The notes: generated by a model from the sequence alone, not told the origin. Positions 36,809 through 47,156 are shown, counted from the first letter of the stretch. The stretch is DNA of 64,000 nt from Saprospiraceae bacterium (GCA_020631355.1 JAHDHL010000007.1:95898-159897); one strand, 5' to 3'. Translations and numbers: made by a program.

Positions 36809-39643
36809 ATGACTCAAAGATTCTCTACTATTTTTAAATTCTCAATGTTGCTGTTTCTCATCGGTTTCGCAACGACTGGACTGAGTGCACAAACTGTAAC
36901 CGAAACATTCAATGCCTCAGGTACCGTATCCGTGGATGGGACAGGCAACTATGGTTTTGATGTCCATACATTCAACCTTACAGGAGGAAATGGTGGAGGT
37001 TTTGACTTCACCCAAGGCTGCACAGTCACAGATGTGAATGTAAGTGTACGATTCGCCAAAACAGCGGGAACCTGCCTTTCTCCCACCGGTGGCAATTCCT
37101 ATCATAATGAAACTTCTTTCAGATTGCAAAGCCCGGATGGAACACAAGTTATCCTGGCTACACCGGGTACATGGAGTGGTTCGGCATCCACCACACTACA
37201 AACCATCACATTCGACCAATCAGCAGGTTCTATTCCCAGTGGCACCCCCTCAACAGGAACCTACCTTCCCAATGGAGGTAATCTGAATACATTCAATGGT
37301 CTGAACGGTGTCGGTAACTGGACTTTCCAAGCAGGAGACAGTGCCAATAGTGACCCATTATGCATCACTCAGGTCACCATTACTGTTACAACCGCTCCTA
37401 ATTCCATCAGTACCTCATGCCAGAATGCATCAGTCACACTGGATGGTAGTGGAAATGGATCCCTGACAGTCAACGATATGATCAGTGCCAACAACAACTC
37501 TTGTAACACAACTGTCTCTGCCAGTCGAACCTCTTTTGATTGTTCGGATCTACCTGGTCCGGTCGATGTTACCATAACCTATACTGACCAGTTCGGTAAT
37601 ACTGCAAACTGTACTTCCACTGTCAGTATCATTGATAACCAAACCCCTACTATCACCTGTAGTGCAGTGATGGATGAAATGGTCAATGTGGACCCGGGAA
37701 CATGCTCAGCGACCATAGCTGCACTCATTCCTCCATCAAGCATGGATAACTGCAACCCCAATATTACCCGAACTCCATCAGGGAATGTATTCCCCGTAGG
37801 TACCACGACCGTAACCTGGACGGCAACTGACCCAGCCGGCAACTCTGCAAGCTGTACCTCAACCGTCACGGTTATAGATAATGAGAGCCCGTCGATTACT
37901 TGCCCGGGTGTACAAACTATTGGAACGGATCCGGGTACTTGTACCGTAAGTAATCCATCCGCACAATTGACTATGCCAACCACGAGTGATAATTGTACTG
38001 TGACTTCCGTTACGAGTGATGCCCCTGCCTCTTGGGGACTAGGTATGCACAATGTTACTTGGACCGTCACTGATAATTCAGGTCTTACGAATACATGTAC
38101 TGCTCAGGTGAATGTAGTGGATGACGAAGATCCAACGATTACCTGTCCTGCGGATGTTACCGTGACTGCCAATGATGGTAGTTGTCAGGCCATGAGTGTC
38201 GCACTAGGAACACCGACCACAGGAGATAACTGCGGAGTCAATACTGTTACGAATAATGCTCCTGTTGAGTTCAATCTCGGAACAACCATCGTAGTCTGGA
38301 CGGTTACTGACAATGCAGGTAACACGGCTACCTGTAACCAGAATGTAACAGTAACCTCAGGTACGACCATATCAGCAACCACTACACCTGCAACATGTGG
38401 TGAGGATGGTTCCATTGACCTTACGATAACGAATGTACCCGGCACAACCACGCTCATCTATAATTGGAGTAATGGTAGTTCTAATGAAGACCCAACGATG
38501 TTGGCCGCAGGGGATTATACCGTAACAGTAACCAATAACTTCGGCTGCCAAACAACAGGAACCTACACCGTAGCCGGTTATAGTAGTGCCGCCTCAGGAC
38601 TTGCAATGGCTGCTGCATGTGGTAATTGTGCACCAACAGATGGAAGTACGACCATATTCACAGATGGAAGCGGGGATTATATCCTACACATCGAAGATTT
38701 ACCGACATCAGTGAGTTTGGATGCTACCAATGCTTGTCTGCTTTATGATGCTTCTGTACAAACCTGTAATGGTTTACCTTATCTTCAGAGACAGTGGCAG
38801 ATTAACGTAACCAATAATGAGGGTGCAACAGTCAAGACATTCTTCTCTGATGCGGAAATGAATAATCTCTTTGCTGCTACGGCAGGGGCTTATCCTGATG
38901 TACCGACGATGGTCAATGATTTGATCGTTACCGGATTTGATGGATTGGGTGAATCTTGTAACAATAGTACATCAGCAGTGACCTATACTCCAACCATAAC
39001 GGAAAATGATCCTGTTGCAGGTGTTTGGTCCTGTGAGTTCACCACTACTGGTTTCTCTACCTTTACACTCCATCCTGGTAGCACACCACTACCTGTTGAG
39101 ATGAGTAGTTTCGTAGGTTGGAATGAGGGCAGGAATAACATTCTGAATTGGAGAACAGAAACAGAGGAAAACACATCCCACTTCGAAATCCTACGCAGTC
39201 ATAACGGAGACCATTTCGAAAGGATTGGTAATATTACTGCAGTGGGTAATTCAGCTGAAGCCATCGAGTATGATTTCGTGGATAGCAATCCATTCTCAGG
39301 TGTGAATTACTATAAGCTAAGAATCGTTGATTTTGATGATTCCTATGAATTCTCAGATATTATCATCATCGAAACAGGTGACAACAAAGGTAGTGTCAAG
39401 GCGTATCCGAATCCATTCGGACAGGATATCGCATTCGAATTGAATGCCAACCAAGGAGGCCAGGCAGTCATTCAAATCTTTGACATGACTGGAAAGCAGG
39501 TTCACTATTCCGAAGTGAATGTGTTGGAGGGTCGTAATATTCAGGATTTGAATCTGAACCATCTTGCTAATGGATTCTATATGGCCAAGGTTATCCTACC
39601 GGGTTCCAATGAAGCCATCAGTACGAAAATCATTAAGGAATAA
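36809..39643 (+). CDS. secreted HYR-domain adhesin-type protein with T9SS tail
   Basis: 944 residues. Signal peptide to ~28 (GLSAQ). Residues ~30-195 resemble a proprotein-convertase P-like beta domain (SFRLQSPDGTQVILATPG; NGVGNWTFQAGDS). About three HYR repeats follow at ~270-520, with the diagnostic NAACTSTVSIIDNQTPTITC-type pattern (TNTCTAQVNVVDDEDPTITC). A SprB-like repeat (ATPATCGEDGSIDLTI; GDYTVTVTNNFGCQ) comes next. The last ~85 residues are the T9SS type A sorting domain (VKAYPNPFGQDIAFEL to KIIKE). Probably surface-exposed or released; ligand unknown. Confidence 0.9.
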   Translation: MTQRFSTIFKFSMLLFLIGFATTGLSAQTVTETFNASGTVSVDGTGNYGFDVHTFNLTGGNGGGFDFTQGCTVTDVNVSVRFAKTAGTCLSPTGGNSYHNETSFRLQSPDGTQVILATPGTWSGSASTTLQTITFDQSAGSIPSGTPSTGTYLPNGGNLNTFNGLNGVGNWTFQAGDSANSDPLCITQVTITVTTAPNSISTSCQNASVTLDGSGNGSLTVNDMISANNNSCNTTVSASRTSFDCSDLPGPVDVTITYTDQFGNTANCTSTVSIIDNQTPTITCSAVMDEMVNVDPGTCSATIAALIPPSSMDNCNPNITRTPSGNVFPVGTTTVTWTATDPAGNSASCTSTVTVIDNESPSITCPGVQTIGTDPGTCTVSNPSAQLTMPTTSDNCTVTSVTSDAPASWGLGMHNVTWTVTDNSGLTNTCTAQVNVVDDEDPTITCPADVTVTANDGSCQAMSVALGTPTTGDNCGVNTVTNNAPVEFNLGTTIVVWTVTDNAGNTATCNQNVTVTSGTTISATTTPATCGEDGSIDLTITNVPGTTTLIYNWSNGSSNEDPTMLAAGDYTVTVTNNFGCQTTGTYTVAGYSSAASGLAMAAACGNCAPTDGSTTIFTDGSGDYILHIEDLPTSVSLDATNACLLYDASVQTCNGLPYLQRQWQINVTNNEGATVKTFFSDAEMNNLFAATAGAYPDVPTMVNDLIVTGFDGLGESCNNSTSAVTYTPTITENDPVAGVWSCEFTTTGFSTFTLHPGSTPLPVEMSSFVGWNEGRNNILNWRTETEENTSHFEILRSHNGDHFERIGNITAVGNSAEAIEYDFVDSNPFSGVNYYKLRIVDFDDSYEFSDIIIIETGDNKGSVKAYPNPFGQDIAFELNANQGGQAVIQIFDMTGKQVHYSEVNVLEGRNIQDLNLNHLANGFYMAKVILPGSNEAISTKIIKE

Positions 39644-39664
39644 TACTTACTGACCTATAAACAG

Positions 39665-39698
39665 AACGGTTTGTCGATAGCTCGGCAAACCGTTTTTA
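39665..39698 (+). terminator. terminator after the HYR-domain gene
   Basis: A 9-pair stem (39665-39673 with 39686-39694) followed by a T-run, 22 bases after the stop. It may also serve the convergent RRM gene in part. Confidence 0.8.
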
Positions 39699-39769
39699 TT
39701 TTATACTTTGGTAATGTTTCTAGGAACCACTCCAATTATTCTGAAGAATAATCAGACTTGAATCGGATG

Positions 39770-40015
39770 TTATTTTCTGGGTTCAGCTTCCTTTACGATG
39801 ATTTCCTTGCCTGCGAACATGGAACCATTCAGCTTATCAATTGCATTCTTGGCTTCCTCATCATTGGGCATTTCCACAAAGCCGAATCCCTTGGAACGGC
39901 CCAAGGCACGGTCATATACCACAAAAGCGGAGTCAACGTCACCGAAATCACGGAACAGATCCATCAGATCCATATTCTGGACTCCATAGTCTAGTTTGGT
40001 TACGAAAATGGTCAT
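39770..40015 (-). CDS. small RRM RNA-binding protein
   Basis: 81 residues, one RRM. RNP2 is IFVTKL at the N-terminus and RNP1 is KGFGFVEM at ~residue 42-49. This is the cold-shock-type RNA-binding protein found in cyanobacteria and Bacteroidota. It likely binds single-stranded RNA in the cytoplasm. The C-terminal tail is short and basic (KEAEPRK). It stands alone, convergent with the HYR-domain gene. Confidence 0.92.
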   Translation of the reverse strand: MTIFVTKLDYGVQNMDLMDLFRDFGDVDSAFVVYDRALGRSKGFGFVEMPNDEEAKNAIDKLNGSMFAGKEIIVKEAEPRK

Positions 40016-40127
40016 AATTAGATTTTATTATTGAACTTGTCCGGAACGTTTCGATGAGTAGGTTTTCATTCTCCATTCCCAGACTCCTTCATTGGTTGTG
40101 AATATTCTTATCTACCAAAAATGTCTG

Positions 40128-40421
40128 CTAAAGCAATACATATCGGGTCAATTGCATCAATCCTATCACAATTCCAGCGATGGCATATATCTTCAATAGG
40201 ATTCCCATGGTCGCAATAGTACGACTCACATCAAAATTACTTGTCGGGCTGCCATCTACCAAATGATTGGACGCATCCTCCTTATGCCAATTGAAATAAT
40301 TCAATACTTCCTTATTCCTATGCAGAAGCACACCCAATTGGAAAAGAATGACATTCCAGATGACACTTACAAGATAGTCCATTCCGCCATAGAAAATATC
40401 AACTAAAAAATGCATACTCAT
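40128..40421 (-). CDS. small membrane protein, unknown
   Basis: 97 residues with two hydrophobic helices (LVSVIWNVILFQLGVLLH and ILLKIYAIAGIVIGLMQL) joined by a polar loop of ~35 residues. No family is recognised. It follows the DUF4230 gene by 18 bases in the same direction, so the two may be translated from one message. Confidence 0.65.
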   Translation of the reverse strand: MSMHFLVDIFYGGMDYLVSVIWNVILFQLGVLLHRNKEVLNYFNWHKEDASNHLVDGSPTSNFDVSRTIATMGILLKIYAIAGIVIGLMQLTRYVLL

Positions 40422-40439
40422 TCCTCTCGTATTTATGAA

Positions 40440-41642
40440 TCAATTCATGTCGGGGTCACCCTTAGGAAGGCTATTCCCCCTGTATTCCACCTCCACGGTA
40501 TATCTTCCATCAATGGATTGCACCATTGGCAGTAGTATATTGTTCATCAACTTCTCCACTTCTTCCTTGGAACGGCTCATCACATTGCTTTCCATGGCAT
40601 CCCTACGGAATTCCCTACGCAGCATATTGAAATTATCATTAAAATCCTCACTACTCAATTCCCTCATCCATCCCACATCCAGTTTGTCTACCTTTGGATA
40701 AACCTCATGTGAAAGTATCTTGGGCTGAGGGAGTGTCACCACTACCCTTTTCCCTTTCGAATCAGTTTTCAAATCGAAATATTCATCCAATTTGAATCCT
40801 ACCTTCATGATACTTACGGCCCTGATTTCTATATCGGTAGTAGAGACCTTATATCCCCATACCTTGGTTGCCAATTCCTTGGTCAAACCCTTGACATCCT
40901 TGATTTCCATCGTTGCCAACTCGGCAATGACCCGTTCCATACGTTCCTCCAGGATATCCTCGGAATTCCGAAAATCCTGAATTACGGCCCGTTCTTCCAA
41001 GCGGGTTACCATAGGCTTCAACCCTTCTTCCATCGCAACGGAACAAGGAGAATATACTTTCTTACCTTTTACATACAGGGTTCCCTTATTGGTTTTCAAT
41101 AAGGTAGTCATGACATGATTGACCAAGAAACAGGTGTACTTTGCAGCGACCTCATTCAATACCTCAATGGAATTCGAGGCATCATTCTCATACCATTTTT
41201 CGTATTCCGAAGCACCTGAATCCTTAAGTTGGATTACATCAAAGTAATAGAGATCCTTGAGGTAATTATGATGTTTACGGTACTCCGTTTCCACCTTGAC
41301 CTTCAGAGAATCTGGTAGGTTCATCCTTGTCGCCACATGGTTCAGCAAATCAATATTGACCTGATACACCATCTTATTGAAATCCCTACGGTACATTTCG
41401 GGATTGGACATGATGCGCATGATATCATCCGCACTCATTTGTGTCTTGAATTTGGAGGGGACGTAGTTGATTTGCATTTCCTTGGGCACTTTCACATCAC
41501 CTCCCTCCCCTATATCGAAATTAGGTTCGAAATCCCCACTGCCTCCGGCAAATTTTTTCCATAAGATAACCCCAATGATACCTATGAGTATGAAAATACC
41601 CAAGGCCTTAAGGAAAGACATACTTCTTTCAGTAAAACTCAT
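40440..41642 (-). CDS. DUF4230-like membrane-anchored protein
   Basis: 400 residues. One N-terminal membrane helix (ALGIFILIGIIGVILW) is followed by a long soluble part. The C-terminal ~190 residues resemble the DUF4230 pattern (VDKLDVGWMRELSSEDFNDNFN; EEVEKLMNNILLPMVQSI). Function unknown. It lies 68 bases after gldG in the same direction, so it may be on the gliding-gene transcript. No catalytic residues can be named. Confidence 0.65.
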   Translation of the reverse strand: MSFTERSMSFLKALGIFILIGIIGVILWKKFAGGSGDFEPNFDIGEGGDVKVPKEMQINYVPSKFKTQMSADDIMRIMSNPEMYRRDFNKMVYQVNIDLLNHVATRMNLPDSLKVKVETEYRKHHNYLKDLYYFDVIQLKDSGASEYEKWYENDASNSIEVLNEVAAKYTCFLVNHVMTTLLKTNKGTLYVKGKKVYSPCSVAMEEGLKPMVTRLEERAVIQDFRNSEDILEERMERVIAELATMEIKDVKGLTKELATKVWGYKVSTTDIEIRAVSIMKVGFKLDEYFDLKTDSKGKRVVVTLPQPKILSHEVYPKVDKLDVGWMRELSSEDFNDNFNMLRREFRRDAMESNVMSRSKEEVEKLMNNILLPMVQSIDGRYTVEVEYRGNSLPKGDPDMN

Positions 41643-41710
41643 AGTTCTTGATTAATTACAATCATAAGACGCAGAATCCACTCTCAGGACACTCCGATAA
41701 TGGATGATTC

Positions 41711-43402
41711 CTACATCTCATTTCTTCTTCTACGAAGATACATATAAATTAATCCGAAACATATCAGGAAAACCAATGGAAATACGATATTGATGGTTTG
41801 CCATTTGGATTTTTCGGATTGGGCACGGGTACAATCCAGCAGATTCAGCTTGACCTCTCGCTTCTTTGCTTGGATGATACCTGAATCATCCATCATATAC
41901 TCTATGGCATTCATCAGAAAATCCTTATTCCCGTAGGTATAACCCGTCGTCCGGTCGAAACCCAGGGAGCGGATATTACCTGTGGCCTCATCAAAGTCAT
42001 TCCTTACGATATCACCATCCCCGACCACCAACATCTTTGCATTCATGCTTCTTTTGAGTTGCTGAAGGCCCCTTCTTTCGAGTACATCACGCATTTGTTG
42101 TGTGGCATTGTGTTCGAATGCAGAGACGAATTCTCCCTCCGCAATGACTGCCACAGGAAGATGTTGTTCATTGAAGTATTCGGGTTTGGCTTCTTCCCTT
42201 AGAAATTCGAAATTCAAATCAATGGGAGAATACTTCAACATGGTCTTATCCGAGGTCCGGAGTAGGATTGTCTTTTTGGTATTTGCCTTTTTGGTTACTA
42301 TGGTATCTATCACACTGGCAAAACGCATCTGTACCCGATCGAGGTTCTTAGCAATCGGATGGTCTGAAAAAGGACGGACCAAAGGATGGAAATACCAAGG
42401 ATACTGACTCATTTGTGCTGCATCACCAATGGAACCATCCACGAGTTTCACATCGGAACATTCCATATCCATAATAAGGTTGGGCTTGATTCTGAATCCG
42501 TACTTAAAGAGCATATCTTCCAATTCCACGGGATAATCCCAAGGTGTATAACGATTCAATATCAGCATACTATCCAATTCGGCAGAAAGGCGGTCTACCA
42601 ACCAAACCACACTCCCCCCCTGCATGACATATTGGTCTATCTTGAACTTATCCATCGGAGTGTATCGTTCCCTGGGTTTAGCGATGACCAATACATCAAC
42701 CTGAGGGTCAATGATTTCGATTTCATCAATAGGTAATCGTCCTACCGCATACCCTTTCATCCTGAGACTACGATCCAAATCAGATACATAGCCAGCTTCT
42801 AATTCGCCCCTACCCTCCAAAAAAGCTACGATACCCTGTTCCATTCTGGAAGCCTGATAAATTCCTCTGGCCAAATTGTACTCCAAAAGAGAAATAGAAT
42901 TAGAAATCACGGTTTGTTCATCGGCTCCGGGTGTATCATTCACCATCAGATTAACCACTACTGTATCCTTTCCTTCTATGAGCGCTGCCGGAAAAACATA
43001 AACATCCTTACCCTGTTGGTCCTTACCGACCCTGAGTGGCCGGACACCCATTTGCCGGAGTGCCATACCCCTCGATTGTATCAAATCCTCATCTCCTTTA
43101 TTGGGGTCCTCAAAAATATAATTGACCCTTGTGGATGCGGACTTGAAATCATCCAATTTTTCAGCAATACTTTTCTTGAATAACTTAAAATCAGCCGGAA
43201 GAAAATCAGCAGTCATAAAGACCCTGATAAAAATCTCATTTTCAACTTCACCAAGCATTTGCTCGACAGGTTGGGTAATGGTATAACGCTGGTCTTCCGT
43301 TAAATCTATGGAAGTATAGAATTGATTCCCAAGAAAATTCACCAAGAAAACCGAAGCGAATAAAATCAATATGAAATTAAGATTCTTCATTTTCATGGTC
43401 AT
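41711..43402 (-). CDS. gldG: gliding motility ABC-type subunit GldG
   Basis: 563 residues. The N-terminal helix (LNFILILFASVFLVNFLG) is followed by a periplasmic region with the GldG start SIDLTEDQRYTITQPV. A C-terminal membrane helix is INIVFPLVFLICFGLIYMYL. GldG forms, with GldF and GldA, an ABC-type complex tied to gliding. The start ATG at 43402 overlaps the gldF stop by one base (TAATG), which indicates translational coupling. Confidence 0.9.
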   Translation of the reverse strand: MTMKMKNLNFILILFASVFLVNFLGNQFYTSIDLTEDQRYTITQPVEQMLGEVENEIFIRVFMTADFLPADFKLFKKSIAEKLDDFKSASTRVNYIFEDPNKGDEDLIQSRGMALRQMGVRPLRVGKDQQGKDVYVFPAALIEGKDTVVVNLMVNDTPGADEQTVISNSISLLEYNLARGIYQASRMEQGIVAFLEGRGELEAGYVSDLDRSLRMKGYAVGRLPIDEIEIIDPQVDVLVIAKPRERYTPMDKFKIDQYVMQGGSVVWLVDRLSAELDSMLILNRYTPWDYPVELEDMLFKYGFRIKPNLIMDMECSDVKLVDGSIGDAAQMSQYPWYFHPLVRPFSDHPIAKNLDRVQMRFASVIDTIVTKKANTKKTILLRTSDKTMLKYSPIDLNFEFLREEAKPEYFNEQHLPVAVIAEGEFVSAFEHNATQQMRDVLERRGLQQLKRSMNAKMLVVGDGDIVRNDFDEATGNIRSLGFDRTTGYTYGNKDFLMNAIEYMMDDSGIIQAKKREVKLNLLDCTRAQSEKSKWQTINIVFPLVFLICFGLIYMYLRRRRNEM

Positions 43403-44130
43403 TATTTCCTATTTTCTATTTTCCAATATGTCAAACCGAGGAACAATGAAATAAAACTTAAAAAATAAATTATATCCCTCGTATCCACTACTCCCCGACT
43501 AATGGAATGATAATGATTTTCTATTCCCAATGCTTGGATAAATCCATCAGTAGAACCAAGAAAAATGGGTAATTTACTCATATAAAAGAAGCCCCAATGG
43601 CAAAAGAAACAAAGAAATGCCGCTAACATAAATGCGACAATCTGATTATTCGTGAGTGAGGATGAAAATAAACCAATCGAGGCATATGTCGCACCCAATA
43701 AAAACAATCCTAAATACGAACCCCACACTGCACCTGAATCCAAATTTCCCTTGGGTGACCCTAATTCATAAATCGTGTAGAAATATAATAATGTAGGTAA
43801 TAATGCAAATGCAATCAAAAGCACACAAGCAAGATATTTACCTAATATGATTTGAATGAGTTGCATGGGTTTGGTAATCAGGAATTCTATGGTGCCGGTT
43901 TGGGTTTCCTCAGCTATGGTACGCATGGTTATCGCAGGTACCAAAAAGATAAAAACCCAAGGAGCCATATCGAATAATTGCTCCATCGTAGCATAACAAT
44001 ATTCCAGTACGGAATAATCCGGAAAAACCCACATGAACAAGCCCATCACCAACAGGAAGACCCCAATAACGATATAGGCTACAAGGGAGCTGAAGTACAT
44101 GTTCAATTCTTTGGATAATACCTCTATCAT
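43402..44130 (-). CDS. gldF: gliding motility ABC permease GldF
   Basis: 242 residues with about six membrane helices (for example YIVIGVFLLVMGLFMWVFP; YLACVLLIAFALLPTLLYF). The conserved motif RTIAEETQTGTIEFLITKP faces the ATPase, as in ABC-2-type permeases. It works with GldA (ATPase) and GldG in the gliding complex. A small secreted-protein gene lies between it and gldA. Confidence 0.92.
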   Translation of the reverse strand: MIEVLSKELNMYFSSLVAYIVIGVFLLVMGLFMWVFPDYSVLEYCYATMEQLFDMAPWVFIFLVPAITMRTIAEETQTGTIEFLITKPMQLIQIILGKYLACVLLIAFALLPTLLYFYTIYELGSPKGNLDSGAVWGSYLGLFLLGATYASIGLFSSSLTNNQIVAFMLAAFLCFFCHWGFFYMSKLPIFLGSTDGFIQALGIENHYHSISRGVVDTRDIIYFLSFISLFLGLTYWKIENRK

Positions 44131-44142
44131 TGAATTTAGTAA

Positions 44143-44811
44143 TTAAATTTTTGTTGGAATATAAACCTCGTTCCTATCATTGAAAATCTGTATGAATTTC
44201 AATAATTTCTTTTTTCTTTCATTCGGATCCGTAACCTTGAATGTCTCGTATAATTTCTCATCGGACAATATCCATTTACCGACATTACTTACGGAAAAAA
44301 TCTCCTCATCACCTGTTTCAAAATCCAATAAATATTGATAGGAAACTTTTCTTTCCCTCATTATGGTTTGGGTTCTGAATGGTTTCCCTGTTACAGGATT
44401 ATAAGCTGAAACCTCCACGGGTTTTTCTTCATTGATATCATAAGAATAATAACATATCCTACCTCGGATAACCAAACCAGAAAAAATAAAAAATTCACTT
44501 TTATTTTCCTTGGAAACCTTTTTATAAGGAATACCGTTTGCACTGAATCCCCAGATGTTCTCAATATCGATTTCCGAACTATCCGCCAGTGAAATCAAAG
44601 CATCCATCTTAGCCCTATGAATCGATTCAAGAATAATTAATTCAGAACTTACATCCTGCCAAGAAAGACTCGGACTATTATTCTTGAATTCCTCATAGGA
44701 TAAATAAATACCATTTTGGAATCCAAAATTATTCGTCAATTTTTCTTGGGAAAAAAGAAAAAAGGAACATAAGACAAAAAAATAGGTCAGTATATATTTA
44801 TTCATATTCAA
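44143..44811 (-). CDS. secreted protein, unknown, between gldA and gldF
   Basis: 222 residues. A signal peptide (NKYILTYFFVLCSFFLFSQ) gives a predicted exported protein. The mature region is mixed alpha/beta (ISLADSSEIDIENIWGFS; YLLDFETGDEEIFSV). No family is recognised. Its position between gldA and gldF, with short gaps (22 and 12 bases), suggests it is in the same transcript and may be exported to the gliding apparatus; this is inference. AT-rich. Confidence 0.65.
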   Translation of the reverse strand: MNMNKYILTYFFVLCSFFLFSQEKLTNNFGFQNGIYLSYEEFKNNSPSLSWQDVSSELIILESIHRAKMDALISLADSSEIDIENIWGFSANGIPYKKVSKENKSEFFIFSGLVIRGRICYYSYDINEEKPVEVSAYNPVTGKPFRTQTIMRERKVSYQYLLDFETGDEEIFSVSNVGKWILSDEKLYETFKVTDPNERKKKLLKFIQIFNDRNEVYIPTKI

Positions 44812-44833
44812 TATCGTGTATGATAAAATAGGG

Positions 44834-45748
44834 CTATTTATTCGTTAATAACCTGAATACATCCTCAACCTCATATGTGGTTCTGGATAATTCCAACATG
44901 GTCATTTTTTGTTCTACCGCAAAATGGAACAAATCCGATCTTAAATCCACATCCTGATCGGTTGTGACAATCCATTGGTAATCCTTTTCGCCCTTTTTTA
45001 TGGATTGGATACCATCCTTGCGGAATTGTTTTCTCAAATCTATCTGACGGTCAAAACCTACCGTAATCATTATTCCTTTACCTCCCGCTTTTTCCTTGAT
45101 GTCCTGTAAAGAACCATTCGCAACAATTTGTCCCTGATTAATGATAACCACCTCATCACACACCGCCTCAACTTCCTGCATGATGTGGGTACTGAGGATG
45201 ACTGTCTTTTCCTTTCCCAAATCGATGATTAACTTACGGATATCAGCCAATTGGTTCGGATCCAAACCCGAAGTCGGTTCATCCAGGATGAGTACCTCGG
45301 GATCATGAATCAGTGCTTGTGCCAATCCGACCCTTTGGCGATACCCCTTGGATAAGGCTCCTATCTTCTTGTGTTGTTCCCGACCTAATCCAGTCAGCTC
45401 TATCATATCCCGAACCCGTTCCATTTTCCTATCCAGGCCATACATTCCCGCTACGAACCTCAAGTATTCCTTGACATACATATCCTTGTACAAGGGATTG
45501 TGCTCAGGAAGATATCCTATGGCCCGCTTCACATCCTTTGGTGATACTTGGGTATCAAAACCACAAACGGTAGCCTTTCCACTATCCTGATGAATAAAAC
45601 AGGAAAGAATTTTCATGGTTGTGGTCTTACCGGCTCCATTGGGACCCAAAAATCCGGTTACCCGACCCTTGGCTACCTCAAATGATACACCATCAAGGGC
45701 TTTTTTGTTTCCGTAAGTCTTGGTCAGTTGCTCGATTTGGACCGACAT
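44834..45748 (-). CDS. gldA: gliding motility ABC ATPase GldA
   Basis: 304 residues. The ATPase domain has Walker A GPNGAGKTT, the signature LSKGYRQRVG and Walker B VLILDEPTSGLDP. A short C-terminal domain follows. It powers the GldAFG complex at the inner membrane. The gene precedes the unknown secreted gene, gldF and gldG in the same direction, so they form one transcription unit. Divergent from the DUF547 lipoprotein, with ~130 bases for both promoters. Confidence 0.93.
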   Translation of the reverse strand: MSVQIEQLTKTYGNKKALDGVSFEVAKGRVTGFLGPNGAGKTTTMKILSCFIHQDSGKATVCGFDTQVSPKDVKRAIGYLPEHNPLYKDMYVKEYLRFVAGMYGLDRKMERVRDMIELTGLGREQHKKIGALSKGYRQRVGLAQALIHDPEVLILDEPTSGLDPNQLADIRKLIIDLGKEKTVILSTHIMQEVEAVCDEVVIINQGQIVANGSLQDIKEKAGGKGIMITVGFDRQIDLRKQFRKDGIQSIKKGEKDYQWIVTTDQDVDLRSDLFHFAVEQKMTMLELSRTTYEVEDVFRLLTNK

Positions 45749-45878
45749 TGATTATAATTTTAGCTGAATGAAAGAAAAATATGTCCGAGTCGCAACATTT
45801 AAAAAACATTGCATATAAATCATTATATCTTTCTGCTATCGAATAACGTTCGTAAAGAAAAGAAAAATCCATAGCATT

Positions 45879-47009
45879 ATGAAAAACGCATTTTGGTTAT
45901 TCTCAGTATGCAGCTTCTTGTTTATTTATGCATGCAGTAGTGATTCTAAACCCATATCAACTGATGAAACAGATACAGAGGCACCAGCTGTTGTAGAAAT
46001 GGCGGACGCTCCTAAAGATTCAGAGCCACCGACCTCTACCTCAGAATCCGTAACTGAGGGGACCGATACTACCCCATCAGAACGTGAAACGGAAGAAGCA
46101 AACAAGGAAGATAATTCATCCGAGGCTACATCTGTTGTTCCTACTACCGAAAAGGAAGTGGAAAGTCCAAAGGCTTCCCAACCATCGCCGCCAAAATCAA
46201 GCCAAGTAGTATCCACTCCACCAAAGGTAGAGAGTAAGCCATCAAGTGTTCCAAAAACAGAGCCAGCAACATCAAAACCCGTAGCTACACCTCCCAAACC
46301 GAAGCCTGTTGCCACAACACCCAAGGAAGAACCCAAGGCAGAGACGCCCAAACCTGCCAAACCGCAATTGTCTCATGATGCATTTGACCAAATGCTCAGA
46401 AAATATGTGAGTAGTTCCGGGCAGGTGGATTATGCCGCTTTCAAAAAAAATAAGGCCCAACTCGAAGCTTATTTAGAATTATTGGAGGAATTCCCACCCC
46501 AATCAAATTGGTCCAAGAATAAGAAATTGGCCTATTGGTTCAATTTATACAATGCATGGACGATCAAGGTAGTTGTTGACAAATATCCTGTTGCATCCAT
46601 AACGAATATTGATGGCGGAAGCCCGTGGAAAGTCAAAAGGGTGAAGTCCGGTTCTAAAACCTATTCATTGGATGAAGTGGAAAATGCAGTGATTCGTCCT
46701 CGATTCAAGGATGCGAGAATACACTTTGCTGTAAACTGTGCAGCCAAATCCTGTCCCCCACTCCTTAATAAGGCTTGGACGGAGAGCAATGTTCCGACCT
46801 ACCTGGAAAAGCAAACCAAGGCATTCATCAATGATACCAAATTCAATGACATCTCAGCAAAGAAAGTCAGAATTTCGAAAATCTTCGAATGGTATGCCGA
46901 GGATTTCGGAGATATCATTACCTACTTGAACAAATATTCCAATACTCCAATCAACCCTAAAGCCAAGGTTGAATACATTGAATATGATTGGGGCCTGAAC
47001 GGCAAGTAA
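45879..47009 (+). CDS. DUF547 lipoprotein with Ser/Thr/Pro-rich linker
   Basis: 376 residues. The N-terminus ends with the lipobox IYAC (Cys19), so a lipoprotein. Residues ~25-160 are a long low-complexity region rich in Ser, Thr, Pro, Lys and Glu, which would act as an extended spacer. The C-terminal ~210 residues are DUF547: KLAYWFNLYNAWTIKVVV, and HFAVNCAAKSCPPLL with conserved Cys and His. This domain may have a papain-like fold; activity unproven. It is likely held at the outer membrane. Confidence 0.85.
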   Translation: MKNAFWLFSVCSFLFIYACSSDSKPISTDETDTEAPAVVEMADAPKDSEPPTSTSESVTEGTDTTPSERETEEANKEDNSSEATSVVPTTEKEVESPKASQPSPPKSSQVVSTPPKVESKPSSVPKTEPATSKPVATPPKPKPVATTPKEEPKAETPKPAKPQLSHDAFDQMLRKYVSSSGQVDYAAFKKNKAQLEAYLELLEEFPPQSNWSKNKKLAYWFNLYNAWTIKVVVDKYPVASITNIDGGSPWKVKRVKSGSKTYSLDEVENAVIRPRFKDARIHFAVNCAAKSCPPLLNKAWTESNVPTYLEKQTKAFINDTKFNDISAKKVRISKIFEWYAEDFGDIITYLNKYSNTPINPKAKVEYIEYDWGLNGK

Positions 47010-47034
47010 CCTCGAACCCAATTATATGGCTACC

Positions 47035-47068
47035 AAAGGCGAATGACAATTAATCATTCGCCTTTTGC
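47035..47068 (+). terminator. terminator after the DUF547 gene
   Basis: A perfect 12-pair stem (47035-47046 with 47054-47065), 7-base loop, followed by T's. It ends the DUF547 gene before the FG-GAP lipoprotein. Confidence 0.8.
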
Positions 47069-47156
47069 AATTTCACCGAAAAAATAAACGGTCATTTTAC
47101 ATTATTACATACTTTAGTGGAATAATTATTTAGTTCGCATTGTCATTAGAGATAAC

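Noticed and set aside
45926..46360. 144-residue Gly/Ser-rich frame antisense to the DUF547 linker
   Set aside because: It is the reverse strand of a Pro/Ser/Thr-rich linker; coding signal belongs to the plus strand.
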